Assembly: GCA_965229785.1 (NCBI GenBank)
Contig: CBDDJS010000001.1
Span: 3,348,001 to 3,412,000, forward strand
Reading direction: 5' to 3'
Source of the DNA: JAWPMT01 sp965229785
GTDB taxonomy: Bacteria > Bacteroidota > Bacteroidia > Cytophagales > Cyclobacteriaceae
DNA: 64,000 bases
A program made the translations under genes and the position numbers. The first letter of the stretch is position 1. Each line of letters begins with the position of its first letter. Positions 24,902-34,655 of this stretch are shown here, piece by piece. The notes beneath the pieces were generated by a model. That model was not told the DNA's origin and did no database searches. It saw only the letters and a list, made by a program, of their open reading frames with translations.

Positions 24902-27900
24902 ATGAAACGGAAGCTATTCCTCACCCCACTTTTTGCATTACTGACGTTTTTCATCTACGCACAATCCAAATGGGATATCAATAATCCCGTCACACCCTTT
25001 AAGGAAATCTCAATCACCACTGATGAAGGTACCTGGATGAACCTTGACGTGAGTCCGGATGGTAAGCAAATTGTCTTTGACATGCTGGGTGATATTTACC
25101 TATTGCCGGTTTCCGGAGGAAAAGCACAATTGCTCAGAGGAGGTCATGCTTTCGAATTACAACCCCGTTTTTCTCCTGACGGCAAATCTATCTCTTTTAC
25201 CAGCGACGCGGGTGGTGGAGACAACATCTGGACCATGAATCTCGATGGCTCTGAAGCGAAGCAGGTAACCAAAGAAAATTTCAGACTGTTGAATAATGCC
25301 GTCTGGACACCTGATGGAGATTTCCTGATCGCCAGAAAACATTTTACATCCCAGCGATCTCTCGGAGCTGGTGAGCTTTGGATGTATCACCGCACGGGTG
25401 GCAATGGCATTCAATTGACCAAGAGAAAAAATGATCAACAAGATACGGGAGAACCGGTTGTTAGCCCCGATGGTCGATATGTGTACTACAGCGAAGATGT
25501 GTATCCTGGTGGCTTTTTTCAGTACAACAAAAACCCCAACAGCCAGATCTATGTGATCAAACGCTATGATCGTAACACGGGAAAAATCGAGACCATTGTT
25601 AATGGGCCCGGAGGCGCAGTTCGCCCGCAACTTTCTCCTGACGGCAAAAAGCTTTCGTTTGTCAGAAGAGTCCGAACCAAGTCGGTGTTGTACATCCGTG
25701 ATTTGGCTACGGGAACACAACGCCCGGTATTCGATGGGTTATCAAAAGATCAGCAAGAAGCCTGGGCCATTTTTGGTGTCTATACCAATTACAACTGGAT
25801 GCCTGATAATAAGCATGTCATCATATGGGCAGGAGGTAAAATCAATAAAGTAAATACTGAAACCGGTGAAAGCTCAATTATTCCTTTTGAAGCCACAGCT
25901 ACTCATAAAATCACGGATGCCGTTCAATTTAAAGTAGATCCGAATCCTGATGATTTTGATGCAAAAGTGATCCGGGGTGCAAAACTTTCTCCTGATGGAA
26001 AGACCCTGGTTTTTAATGCAGCAGGATACCTCTATAGCATGAAATTCCCGAAAGGAAAAGCAAAGCGCCTTACTAATGGTACGGACCTGGAGTTTGAGGC
26101 CAACTTTTCTCCGGATGGCAAAATGGTGGTTTTCGTGACCTGGAATGACGAAGAAAAGGGAAAAGTGCAGAAAGTAGCCATAACTGGCGGAACACCAACC
26201 CCAATTACCTCCGAAAAAGGAATTTATCGTCAACCCGCTTATTCGCCCGATGGGTCCAAAATCGTGTTCTACAAAGAAGGAGGAAATGGAGCCATGGGTC
26301 ATGCTTATACCGTAAAGCCCGGCATTTATTGGATGAATGCGAGTGGAGGTACGGCCAATTTCGTGAACAATGATGGCCAGTTCCCTTCTTTCAATAAAAC
26401 GGGAGATCGGATCTACTATCAAAAAGGAGGTTTCTTGTTCGGTGCGTTGGATAAAAGTTACAAAAGCGTAAATCTTCAAGGTGCCGAGGAGCGCACCCAC
26501 TTCCACTCAAAGTATGCCAATCAATTCGTGTTGAGTCCCGATAACAAGTGGCTGGCATTTGGAGAATTATATCATGTTTATGTTATGCCTTTCGCGGATC
26601 ATGGCAAAGTTTTTGAATTATCAGGCACACAGAAGGCTGTTCCTATGACGAAAGTTTCTGATGATGCGGGTATCAACCTTCAATGGTCGGGAGATGGTCA
26701 AAAACTCAACTGGACACTGGGCAATCAACACTACTCCGTTCCCTTAAAGGAGGCATTTACTTTTCTAGAAGGTTCTCCCGATAGTATTGGAAAAATCGAA
26801 AAGACCATTTCTAAAATCAACCTGAAACTGGATACAGATCGCCCCGACGGACTGGTGGCATTTACCAATGCCCGGATCATCACCATGAAAGGTGAAGAGG
26901 TCATCGAAAATGGAACTGTCCTTGTCGAAGGCAATCGCATTAAGGCCGTAGGAGCCAATGTTACTGTTCCTTCATCTGCGAAGGTCATTGACGCTTCCGG
27001 GAAGGTGATCATGCCAGGCATCATCGATACGCATGCACACCTCAACGCCTTCAGGTATGGATTGAGTCCTCAAAAGGAATGGCCTTATTATGCCAATCTA
27101 GCTTTCGGGATCACGACCACACACGATCCTTCTTCGAATTCGGAAATGTCTCTCTCACAATCAGAGATGGTGAAATCCGGCAGTATGGTAGGCCCACGTG
27201 TTTTTTCAACCGGAACCATTCTTTATGGCGCGGACGGAGATTTCAAAGCGACAATCAACAGTGAAGATGATGCCCAATTTGCCATTCGGCGAACCAAAGC
27301 TTATGGAGCATTCAGCATCAAAAGCTACAACCAACCGCGAAGGGAGCAACGACAGCAAGTGATCAAGGCTGCCAAAGATCAGGGGATCATGGTCTATCCT
27401 GAAGGGGGTTCTACCTTTTTTCACAACCTGACGATGATCCTGGATGGCCACACAAGCATCGAGCACAACCTTCCGGTGGCTCCCCTTTATAAAGACGTTC
27501 TAGAATTATGGCAAGCCAGTAAAACGGCCAATACGCCTACTTTGATTGTCAACTATGCCGGAATGAGTGGTGAATACTACTGGTATCAGACTACCAATGT
27601 GTGGGAGAATGAACACCTGCTCAAATACACACCAAGAGGGCTGATCGATAGCCGATCCCGTCACCGCACGATGGCGCCCATGGAAGAATTTGAGAACGGT
27701 CATATCCTGACATCAAAATCACTGAAAGACCTGGTAGATCGTAACGTAAGGGTATGTGTTGGTGGTCATGGACAACTCCAGGGTTTAGGTGTTCACTGGG
27801 AAATGTGGATGCTTCAACAAGGCGGCATGAGTAATTACGAAGCGTTACGTGCCGCTACCATCCATGGTGCAGATTACATTGGCATGGGTGAAGACCTGGG

Positions 27901-28156
27901 TTCCATTGAAGCCGGAAAACTGGCCGATATTATTATTTTGGACAAAGATCCTTTGGAAGACATTAAAAACTCTCAATTTGTGACGCATGTAATGATAAAC
28001 GGCCGGTTGTACGATACATCCACCATGAATGAAATTGGCAACTATGACAAGCCACGAAGTAAGTTCTATTGGGAAATCGATGGATACAACGACAATTTCG
28101 ACTGGCACAGTGAGGCACACGGATTTAGCGCACCTCATTGTGTTTGTGGGAATTGA
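24902..28156 (+). CDS. Secreted PD40 beta-propeller / amidohydrolase fusion
   Basis: 1084 residues with a signal peptide (1-20, ending IYAQ). Residues about 40-650 carry many TolB-type PD40 repeats (LDVSPDGKQIVFD, PRFSPDGKSISF, PQLSPDGKKLSF, AKLSPDGKTLVF and others). Residues about 670-1060 form an amidohydrolase domain: MPGIIDTHAHLN with the metal-binding HxH, GHTSIEHNLP with two His, GGHGQLQG and the terminal LGSIEAGKLADIIILD strand. The first metal ligands are intact, so a periplasmic hydrolase of cyclic amides, peptides or similar is likely. Substrate is unknown. This fusion is common in Bacteroidota. It stands alone, 145 bp from the divergent nucleotidase gene. Confidence 0.9.
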   Translation: MKRKLFLTPLFALLTFFIYAQSKWDINNPVTPFKEISITTDEGTWMNLDVSPDGKQIVFDMLGDIYLLPVSGGKAQLLRGGHAFELQPRFSPDGKSISFTSDAGGGDNIWTMNLDGSEAKQVTKENFRLLNNAVWTPDGDFLIARKHFTSQRSLGAGELWMYHRTGGNGIQLTKRKNDQQDTGEPVVSPDGRYVYYSEDVYPGGFFQYNKNPNSQIYVIKRYDRNTGKIETIVNGPGGAVRPQLSPDGKKLSFVRRVRTKSVLYIRDLATGTQRPVFDGLSKDQQEAWAIFGVYTNYNWMPDNKHVIIWAGGKINKVNTETGESSIIPFEATATHKITDAVQFKVDPNPDDFDAKVIRGAKLSPDGKTLVFNAAGYLYSMKFPKGKAKRLTNGTDLEFEANFSPDGKMVVFVTWNDEEKGKVQKVAITGGTPTPITSEKGIYRQPAYSPDGSKIVFYKEGGNGAMGHAYTVKPGIYWMNASGGTANFVNNDGQFPSFNKTGDRIYYQKGGFLFGALDKSYKSVNLQGAEERTHFHSKYANQFVLSPDNKWLAFGELYHVYVMPFADHGKVFELSGTQKAVPMTKVSDDAGINLQWSGDGQKLNWTLGNQHYSVPLKEAFTFLEGSPDSIGKIEKTISKINLKLDTDRPDGLVAFTNARIITMKGEEVIENGTVLVEGNRIKAVGANVTVPSSAKVIDASGKVIMPGIIDTHAHLNAFRYGLSPQKEWPYYANLAFGITTTHDPSSNSEMSLSQSEMVKSGSMVGPRVFSTGTILYGADGDFKATINSEDDAQFAIRRTKAYGAFSIKSYNQPRREQRQQVIKAAKDQGIMVYPEGGSTFFHNLTMILDGHTSIEHNLPVAPLYKDVLELWQASKTANTPTLIVNYAGMSGEYYWYQTTNVWENEHLLKYTPRGLIDSRSRHRTMAPMEEFENGHILTSKSLKDLVDRNVRVCVGGHGQLQGLGVHWEMWMLQQGGMSNYEALRAATIHGADYIGMGEDLGSIEAGKLADIIILDKDPLEDIKNSQFVTHVMINGRLYDTSTMNEIGNYDKPRSKFYWEIDGYNDNFDWHSEAHGFSAPHCVCGN

Positions 28157-28256
28157 TGGGGATAATTTCTAATTGATAAGGATTAAAGACATTCTAGCAA
28201 ATGGTGAGTAGTCCTAAAAACGCTATTCCCATTTGCCTATGATATAGCTACCTTCA

Positions 28257-28661
28257 ATGACAACTAAGACCATGAATCGAATTTTTAAGACTAGCTGGTC
28301 CTATCGCTATGGATATGTATTTGCCATTATCATTAGTCTTCTAATTATCTATACAATTGATCATTCATCGTCGAAAATCCTTTGGGCATTCAACGCGATT
28401 ATCTGGACAATCATGCTCTTTCGAAATGCTCACCATCAAGTTTATATCAGTATCCGGGAGGGTTTATTAACCATTAATGAAGGAAGGAAGACTAATCGAT
28501 TTCCAATAGAAGAAATTGAATACATCAAAATGAATTACCATCCTTTTGGTCATTCCTATTTTCAATTGAAGGACGGGCGAAAAATCAGTTTCAATCCAAG
28601 GGTATTATCGGAGAAAGAAGCAGATAGTCTAAAAGAAATTTGCGAGGATATTCGGGGATAA
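28257..28661 (+). CDS. Small membrane protein with PH-like C-terminal domain
   Basis: 134 residues. Two membrane segments (about 20-36 and 43-55) precede a soluble part with alternating strands (VYISIREGLLTINEGRK, FPIEEIEYIKMNY, SYFQLKDGRKISFNPR). This resembles the bacterial PH-like domains fused to two TM helices. The function is unknown. ATG codons at 28257 and 28272 are both possible starts. It is not close enough to the amidohydrolase (100 bp) to call an operon with certainty. Confidence 0.6.
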   Translation: MTTKTMNRIFKTSWSYRYGYVFAIIISLLIIYTIDHSSSKILWAFNAIIWTIMLFRNAHHQVYISIREGLLTINEGRKTNRFPIEEIEYIKMNYHPFGHSYFQLKDGRKISFNPRVLSEKEADSLKEICEDIRG

Positions 28662-28701
28662 AATTTATCAAAAGCATCTCCCCCGTAGCAGATTTAAAGT
28701 A

Positions 28702-29739
28702 CTACTTCAAAGCAACTTCCAGAATGTAATCATCTGCCGTGAGGAAAAGTCGTTTTTCATCCGCAGACAAGGCACAATTAGAGGTCAGTTGGTCTGTGTA
28801 AATCCTGGCAACCGGTTTTCCTTCCAGGTTAAATATCCATACACCACCTGGGCCTGTGGCAAGTAGAAATTCTTTACTGTGCATTTTCATGCCATCAGGA
28901 AGCCCCTGCTGTCCAGTCTGCCCTACTAGCTCGGTGGCATCATAAAAGATCCGTTTATTTTCCACCCGTCCCGGTCCAACCAAATCGTATTGATACCAAA
29001 CCGCATGACCTGGATCGGACACGGCTACATACAGGCGCTTTTGATCGACAGAAAGTGTGACCCCATTGGGTTTCGTCAGGCTATCCAATAACACTAAATC
29101 CCCTGATGCAGGCTGGTAGTATACTCCCTGAAAAGGAAGCTCTTTCCGGGGATCTTCCATTTTGCCGGGTAAGCCGTAGGGTGGATCTGTGAAATAAAGG
29201 TTTCCTGTTTTATCGAATACGCCATCATTAGGGCTATTGAATCTTCGACCCAGATAATTATCTACAATGGTATTGAATTCAGATTGCGGGTTGTCCAATG
29301 GAGCATTCATTTGGGCCACTCTGCGATCTCCGTGCTGCATCAATAAAAGTTGACCATCGCTATTCAACAGCAAGGCATTCGAACCCGGTTCGCCTCCATA
29401 CGATCCAGTTCCGGTATAGCCTGATGGAGTAATATAAGTTGACGTGTCATTATTGGCGTCCAACTTGTAGATCTTGTTGTTTGGGATATCTGAAAAAAGC
29501 AAATAGTTACCTTTTTCTACCCATAATGGCCCTTCCGTCCATGTAAACCCAGATGCCAACACTTTGATTGTAGCATCCGCACTAATAATCTCCAGGGCTT
29601 GTTCATCCAGTATCTCAATGCTGAAACCTTGCTTTTCCTCAGCATCTGATTTTTGTCCCGATGTTTGTTGGCTATCGTTAGTTCCGCAGGAGAATAAGGC
29701 TGCCAGTAACAGGAGTAAGGAAAAAGGAGTATGCGTCAT
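28702..29739 (-). CDS. SMP-30/gluconolactonase-family lipoprotein
   Basis: 345 residues. A lipoprotein signal ends LAALFSC at about residue 18. The six-bladed lactonase propeller follows with FTWTEGPLWVEKGNYLLFSDIPNNKIY (shown short: TEGPLW, LLFSDIPNNKIY), the metal-binding Glu, RRFNSPNDGVFDKTGNLYF (SPND) and LYVAVSDPG. It should open a sugar-acid lactone such as galactono- or gluconolactone in the periplasm. It is last in the galactonate operon, 1 bp after the permease gene, which supports a lactone feeding DgoD. The exact lactone is inferred. Confidence 0.85.
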   Translation of the reverse strand: MTHTPFSLLLLLAALFSCGTNDSQQTSGQKSDAEEKQGFSIEILDEQALEIISADATIKVLASGFTWTEGPLWVEKGNYLLFSDIPNNKIYKLDANNDTSTYITPSGYTGTGSYGGEPGSNALLLNSDGQLLLMQHGDRRVAQMNAPLDNPQSEFNTIVDNYLGRRFNSPNDGVFDKTGNLYFTDPPYGLPGKMEDPRKELPFQGVYYQPASGDLVLLDSLTKPNGVTLSVDQKRLYVAVSDPGHAVWYQYDLVGPGRVENKRIFYDATELVGQTGQQGLPDGMKMHSKEFLLATGPGGVWIFNLEGKPVARIYTDQLTSNCALSADEKRLFLTADDYILEVALK

Positions 29740-29740
29740 A

Positions 29741-31063
29741 TCAGAAAATTAATTGACTAACAAGGTAAATGAACATCATTGCCGATACGCCAAAAATAAA
29801 CGTACCTGCTGTCTGCGTTTGATAGCCTTGCTTAACATTCATACCTGTTAGTTGAGTAAGTACCCAAAAAAAGCTATCGTTGACATGTGAAGCTACAGAA
29901 GATCCTGCACCGATCGCAAGTACACACATGGTTGCCATTTCAGGATTATCCAACCCTAATGCCGGCATCAGAGGAGCTACAATTGAGGCCGTAGTTACCA
30001 AAGCCACAGTGGACGATCCTTGAGTGGTCTTCAGACACGCAGCCAGGAGAAAAGGAAAGAAAAGTCCAATTTCCATACCATCAAGACCAGACGTTACCAC
30101 GGAACCCAAACCTGAATTTTGTAGCATTTTTCCGAAAATACCACCAGCGCCAGTGATCAGGATGATGGGTGCAGCTACTTTCAAAGCATCACCCATCCAC
30201 CCCGTGGAAGAGAAGATTTGCTCATCAAGTTTTTCTGGAAGCAACAAAGCCAGGATCACTCCCAAAAGCAAGGCAATCACCGGAGTTCCCAAAAAAGAGA
30301 TCAATTCAAGAAAAAAGGATGACTGAACACCAAACCCCGGATAGTCCAGCAAAGATTTGATTAATATTAAAACCAGAGGAATAAGAATAGCGAGCAAGGA
30401 TTTCCAAAGTTTGGGTTGTTTCGCCGAGTTTAGGATGGGTTCAAAATGAATAGACAGTTTTATCTTTGATGCGAACCGGGTGGCATAGAAATAACTCGGG
30501 ATCAAGGCAAGAGAACTGATCAATAGTCCCCAGATAATGACGTGTCCCAGATTGGCACCCAATATGCCTGCCGCCGCAATTGGACCCGGGGTTGGGGGAA
30601 CCATCACGTGCGTGGCCGTCAGGCCTATTGCCAATGCGACAGTGGTACCTGCATAAGAAACATTCGCTTTGCTCGAGAGGACCTTATTCAAAGGATTCAT
30701 CATCAATAGCGCGCTATCTGCGAAGATGGGAATGGACAACACGTAACCGGTGATCATCATCGCCAAATGAATAAAGCGTTCACCAATCAATTTCAGGATT
30801 TTAGAAGCAATGACCATGGCACCTCCTGACTTCTCGAGGATTGTCCCAATGGTAACTCCGAAAAGAATGATCAATCCTATTTTGCCAAGGATTCCTCCAA
30901 AGCCTGAATTGATGGACTCAATGATCATGGGTACTTCCATACCCGCCATGAAACCATAGCCGATAGCAGACAGAAGCAATACAAAGAATGGATGGATCTT
31001 GAACCTGACAATACCGGCAATTAGCAGAACCAGAGAGATCAATAAGGCAATTAAATAATGCAT
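29741..31063 (-). CDS. GntP-family sugar-acid permease
   Basis: 440 residues, about 12 hydrophobic segments, with the family's landmarks (GVTIGTILEKSGGAMVIA, LTATHVMVPPTPGPIAAAG, SSTVALVTTASIVAPLMP, HVNDSFFWVLTQLTGM). GntP proteins are proton symporters for gluconate and related acids. Its place between DgoD and the lactonase makes galactonate the likely substrate. It starts 16 bp after the dgoD stop and ends 1 bp before the lactonase. Confidence 0.92.
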   Translation of the reverse strand: MHYLIALLISLVLLIAGIVRFKIHPFFVLLLSAIGYGFMAGMEVPMIIESINSGFGGILGKIGLIILFGVTIGTILEKSGGAMVIASKILKLIGERFIHLAMMITGYVLSIPIFADSALLMMNPLNKVLSSKANVSYAGTTVALAIGLTATHVMVPPTPGPIAAAGILGANLGHVIIWGLLISSLALIPSYFYATRFASKIKLSIHFEPILNSAKQPKLWKSLLAILIPLVLILIKSLLDYPGFGVQSSFFLELISFLGTPVIALLLGVILALLLPEKLDEQIFSSTGWMGDALKVAAPIILITGAGGIFGKMLQNSGLGSVVTSGLDGMEIGLFFPFLLAACLKTTQGSSTVALVTTASIVAPLMPALGLDNPEMATMCVLAIGAGSSVASHVNDSFFWVLTQLTGMNVKQGYQTQTAGTFIFGVSAMMFIYLVSQLIF

Positions 31064-31079
31064 CTGAATATCTTAATGT

Positions 31080-32240
31080 TTACCATTCCGCGAAACTTCC
31101 ATCATGATTTCTCCAAATCGGGTTCTTCCAATCATGCCCTTTGTTTTGCGCTTCCTTAAGTTTTTCTTCATCTATTTCCACGCCTAAACCAGGTTGTTGA
31201 AATAGATGGATATGGCCATCTTCCAGATTGAACACTTCTTTGTTGCTCACATAATCGAGTAAATCGTAACCTTGCTGATTATAGTGAATGCCAAGACTGC
31301 TTTCCTGAATCACCGCATTGAGCGATGTAAAATCGAGCTGCAAAGCCGCCGCAAGGGACACAGGACCCAGGGGACAATGAGGTGCAATTGCCACATCATA
31401 TGCTTCCGCCATGCCAGCAATGCGCTTACATTCGGATAATCCACCCGCATGGCTAAGGTCCGGCTGCACAATGTCCACTGTTCCTGCCTGCAAGAGTGGC
31501 TTAAAACCCCAACGTGAATACATGCGTTCGCCCATAGCGATCGGTATACTGGAATGACGATAAATCTCAGCAAGTGCTTCCTGATTTTCGGGCAATACCG
31601 GTTCTTCGATAAACATAGGTTCATAGGGAGCCAGTTCGTCAATCAGTTTTCTGACCATGGGCTTATGCACTCTGCCATGGAAGTCCAATCCAATATCCAG
31701 ATCCTGCCCAAATGCCTCGCGCAGCAATTTGATGTTATGGGCCACTGCTTTGATATCTTTTAAAGAGCTTACCCAGTCAAGCTTACCCGTGGCATTCATC
31801 TTTACCGCCTGGTAACCCTGATCCACTTTTTCCTGCGCTTGTTCCAGCACGACATCCGGATGGTCTCCACCGATCCAGCAATACATTTTCATTTTCTTAC
31901 GTACCGGACCGCCCAGCAATTGATATACTGGTATACCCAATGATTTCCCTTTGATGTCCCAAAGCGCCTGATCAATCCCAGCCAGGGCACTCATCAGGAT
32001 CGGACCGCCCCGATAGAAACCTCCTCGATACAGCATTTGCCAGATATCTTCAATCTCATGCGCACTTCGTCCCAGCAAGTAGGGCTCCAACTCTTGAACG
32101 CAAGCAGCCACCGTTGCTGCTCGCCCTTCCACTACCGGTTCACCCCACCCAATGACACCTTCCTGCGTTGTTATTTTCACGAACAACCAACGTGGTGGCA
32201 CTTTGAACAGCTCGATCCTATCTATCTTCAATTGATCCAT
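31080..32240 (-). CDS. dgoD: D-galactonate dehydratase
   Basis: 386 residues, an enolase-superfamily dehydratase that closely follows the E. coli DgoD pattern: PPRWLFVKI, GWGEPVVEGRA, YRGGFYRGGPILMSA, ALWDIKGKSLG. Metal and catalytic residues are visible: Asp in GLDFHGR, Glu in FIEEPVLPE, Glu in GERMYSRW, and His in APHCPLGP. Both the C-terminal GLGVEIDE and WRN/HDGSFAEW end are conserved. It converts D-galactonate to 2-keto-3-deoxygalactonate in the cytoplasm. It overlaps the aldolase gene by 13 bp. Confidence 0.93.
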   Translation of the reverse strand: MDQLKIDRIELFKVPPRWLFVKITTQEGVIGWGEPVVEGRAATVAACVQELEPYLLGRSAHEIEDIWQMLYRGGFYRGGPILMSALAGIDQALWDIKGKSLGIPVYQLLGGPVRKKMKMYCWIGGDHPDVVLEQAQEKVDQGYQAVKMNATGKLDWVSSLKDIKAVAHNIKLLREAFGQDLDIGLDFHGRVHKPMVRKLIDELAPYEPMFIEEPVLPENQEALAEIYRHSSIPIAMGERMYSRWGFKPLLQAGTVDIVQPDLSHAGGLSECKRIAGMAEAYDVAIAPHCPLGPVSLAAALQLDFTSLNAVIQESSLGIHYNQQGYDLLDYVSNKEVFNLEDGHIHLFQQPGLGVEIDEEKLKEAQNKGHDWKNPIWRNHDGSFAEW

Positions 32241-32866
32241 GTCAACTGGTTCTTAATCTTTACAAATTCCTTCGCCATATCAATTCTGGCCTGATGCGTT
32301 TTATGATCAGTCAAAATGCTTCCTAAACCGAAACCAGCGGCCCCTGCTGCTGCCCACTCCTGACAATTCTTAAGATTCACTCCACCTACCACAAAAAACC
32401 GGGCATTATTCAATGGTGCCCTAATGGCTTGAAAGAAACCAATGCCAATGGATTGCGCCGGAAAAAATTTGATTAGGTCTGCCCCATTGTTCAAGGCAAC
32501 ACTTACTTCTGAAGGCGTAAAAGCTCCCATTACGACCGGGACTTCATGTTGATGAGCTACTTTAATAATTTTCGGATCAGTATTGGGTGTTACAATAAAC
32601 TGAGCCCCATTTCCAATTGCCTTTTCAGCCAAATCCGGACTGGTTATAGTCCCTGCTCCGATCAGTACATCTGTTCCTTTATAAGCCAGTCTGGCGGCTG
32701 CGATGGCTTCAGAATACCCTGGGGTATTTGCGGTAATTTCCAAGGCATTCATGCCCCCCGAAACCAGATCTTCCAGCACGGAAGCAACTTCACTGAATGC
32801 CGATAGTCTTACGATCGCAATCAATCTTTCTTCTAAAAGTCTTTCGGTAATTTGCTCTCTTTTCAT
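32228..32866 (-). CDS. KDPG/KDPGal aldolase
   Basis: 212 residues, class I aldolase of the Eda/DgoA family: LIAIVRL at the N-terminus, ALEITANTPG with the conserved Glu, LIGAGTIT, FIVTPNTDP and ADLIKFFPAQ carrying the Schiff-base Lys. In this operon it should split 2-keto-3-deoxy-6-phosphogalactonate into pyruvate and glyceraldehyde 3-phosphate. The family is often bifunctional (KDPG as well). It overlaps the kinase gene by 4 bp and dgoD by 13 bp. Confidence 0.92.
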   Translation of the reverse strand: MKREQITERLLEERLIAIVRLSAFSEVASVLEDLVSGGMNALEITANTPGYSEAIAAARLAYKGTDVLIGAGTITSPDLAEKAIGNGAQFIVTPNTDPKIIKVAHQHEVPVVMGAFTPSEVSVALNNGADLIKFFPAQSIGIGFFQAIRAPLNNARFFVVGGVNLKNCQEWAAAGAAGFGLGSILTDHKTHQARIDMAKEFVKIKNQLTWIN

Positions 32867-33870
32867 CGCAATACCTGCCCAAAAACCTGGCCCTCCGCAG
32901 CAAATTGAATTTCCTTTTCCTTACTGACGTGTTGATCTCCCTTTAAGGTATGCTTGAGAGCAAAAGCCGCAGCAGCAAACTCCAACGTTTTCGAAGTTTC
33001 CCATCCTTGCCCTATCCCATGCAATATTCCTGCTGCAAATGCATCTCCTGCACCAAACCTATCGAGGACCTCAACTTCATAGGTCCTTGACAGGCAGTGA
33101 TTCGTTCCCGATAAATACAACGCAGAAAGGGTATTCTTACTCGCCGATTCATGCTCTCTGATGGTAAATGCCACTCCATTCACTCCGAATTTATCTAAAG
33201 CAAATTCTGCCGCTTCCATGGTTTCTTCGGTAGCGGTTGTTCCCTGAGACCTGAATCCGTATACATCTTTTAAGGCACCAGTATTACCAAAAAGTAGATC
33301 TGTACACTGGAGGATTTCGTTGAAAATCACCCTCGCCTCATCTGCACAAGACCAAAGCGATCTTCTAAAATTCATATCAAAACCTACCTTGACCCCCATT
33401 TCTTTGGCGGTTCGAGCAGCCAGTAATGTTTCCTGAGTACATTGTTTTGACAAAACAGGTGTAATCCCTGACAGGAAAATCCACTGTTGGTCTTTAAGCA
33501 ATTGCTGCCAGTTAAACTCCTCTGGCCCGATGGCACTGATTGCCGACCCGGCCCTGTCATAAATCACACTTGAAGGTCGAATGGAAGTACCCATTTCTAT
33601 GAAATAAGTACCCATCCGATCACCTCCTCGAAGGATTGGGCTCGTATTTATCCCAAAGGATCTCAAGGATGAAACAGCCGCATCCCCCAATTGATTTTCG
33701 GGAAATTTTGTCACAAAACTTACCTGATTGCCTAAAGTTGCCAGGGAGCTGGCCACGTTTGCCTCGGCTCCTGCGAAACTCACGTCGAAGGATTTCGCCG
33801 TAGAGATCTTTGCACCAGAAATCTCAGGTGACAGCCTCAGCATTACTTCTCCAAAAGATATGAATCTCAT
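32863..33870 (-). CDS. PfkB-family 2-keto-3-deoxygluconate/galactonate kinase
   Basis: 335 residues, ribokinase fold: SFGEVMLRLSPE at the start, FAGAEANVASSLATLG, and VLDRFGAGDAFAAGILHG with the anion hole and catalytic Asp near the C-terminus. It should phosphorylate the DgoD product at O6, giving the aldolase substrate. Family members act on KDG and KDGal, so the stereochemistry is taken from the neighbours. It overlaps both neighbours by 4 bp. Confidence 0.88.
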   Translation of the reverse strand: MRFISFGEVMLRLSPEISGAKISTAKSFDVSFAGAEANVASSLATLGNQVSFVTKFPENQLGDAAVSSLRSFGINTSPILRGGDRMGTYFIEMGTSIRPSSVIYDRAGSAISAIGPEEFNWQQLLKDQQWIFLSGITPVLSKQCTQETLLAARTAKEMGVKVGFDMNFRRSLWSCADEARVIFNEILQCTDLLFGNTGALKDVYGFRSQGTTATEETMEAAEFALDKFGVNGVAFTIREHESASKNTLSALYLSGTNHCLSRTYEVEVLDRFGAGDAFAAGILHGIGQGWETSKTLEFAAAAFALKHTLKGDQHVSKEKEIQFAAEGQVFGQVLR

Positions 33871-34592
33871 GAAACCAGTGACTTATTATAGTTCTTCAAT
33901 GTTTCTCGTATATGATCGCTCATGCATTGTGCCGCGGATTTTTCATCCTGTGCTTCGATCGCATCTAATATGTTTTGATGATGACGCAACATGATGTCCT
34001 TATCCGCCTGATAATCACTACCAACATGCTTCGCGAATACTACCTCACGATAGCGTGGCATCAGATTGAAAATCGGGCTCAGTAACAATTCCAGGATCTT
34101 GTTATTGGTAATGGACAATAAGGTTCTGTGGAAGTAATTATCCAATTCAGTTTCCTTTTTCATATCACCCAACCCACACTTTCCCATATCGATCATATTC
34201 ATCCTGAGGACTTCCATGTGTTCTTCAGTTCTCAGTAAGGCGGCTTGAGCAGCTATCATTGGTTCAATTAACAATCTTGTATTGATCGTCTGGAGAATAA
34301 TGTCTTCATCTGATGATAACTGGAAAAAAATATTCAGTAACTCCGAGGCATTCTGAATGCTCATTTCTGAAACATACACGCCACTTCCCCGCTTCACATT
34401 TACGATTCCCCGCGCACTTAATTTGGAAATAGCTTCCCGAATCGTGGTACGACTAACATCAAACATTTCACATAGCTCACTCTCAGTGGGAATTTTCTGC
34501 TGAGGCAGATAAGTACCGTTCCTTATTGCTTCAACAAGCTGTTCTTCAACTTGCTGGGTAATGGATTTTTTTCGTCCGACCTGGGAGAACAT
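33867..34592 (-). CDS. FadR-type GntR regulator of the galactonate operon
   Basis: 241 residues. The N-terminal winged helix (about 10-75) has the GntR marks: LVEAIRNGTYLPQQKIPTES, SRTTIREAISKL, GIVNVKRGSGVYV. The FCD effector domain follows (about 95-235), with His and Asp/Asn residues of the metal/ligand site (LDNYFHRTLL, HHQNILDAIE). It probably represses the operon until galactonate or a keto-deoxy acid binds. It is the first gene of the operon, and a palindrome overlapping the start point lies 37 bp upstream. Confidence 0.92.
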   Translation of the reverse strand: MFSQVGRKKSITQQVEEQLVEAIRNGTYLPQQKIPTESELCEMFDVSRTTIREAISKLSARGIVNVKRGSGVYVSEMSIQNASELLNIFFQLSSDEDIILQTINTRLLIEPMIAAQAALLRTEEHMEVLRMNMIDMGKCGLGDMKKETELDNYFHRTLLSITNNKILELLLSPIFNLMPRYREVVFAKHVGSDYQADKDIMLRHHQNILDAIEAQDEKSAAQCMSDHIRETLKNYNKSLVS

Positions 34593-34628
34593 TAAATGGT
34601 TTCTTGTTTAAAGTGACGATGTTTTTAA

Positions 34629-34655
34629 TATGATATAATACATCATACAAATTTA
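34629..34655 (-). promoter_or_regulatory. Promoter and operator of the galactonate operon
   Basis: On the minus strand a TAAATTTG -7 element (34655-34648) fits the Bacteroidota TAnnTTTG consensus. Directly after it, 34647-34629 is a 19-bp palindrome (TATGATATAATACATCATA on the plus strand) in which eight of nine base pairs match around a central A. A repressor bound there would cover the start point. This is the expected autoregulation site of the GntR protein encoded 37 bp downstream. No good -33 TTTG was found. Confidence 0.7.

Noticed and set aside
25874..26506. 210-codon open frame opposite the amidohydrolase gene
   Set aside because: Antisense to PD40 repeats whose regular codon pattern keeps the other frame open.
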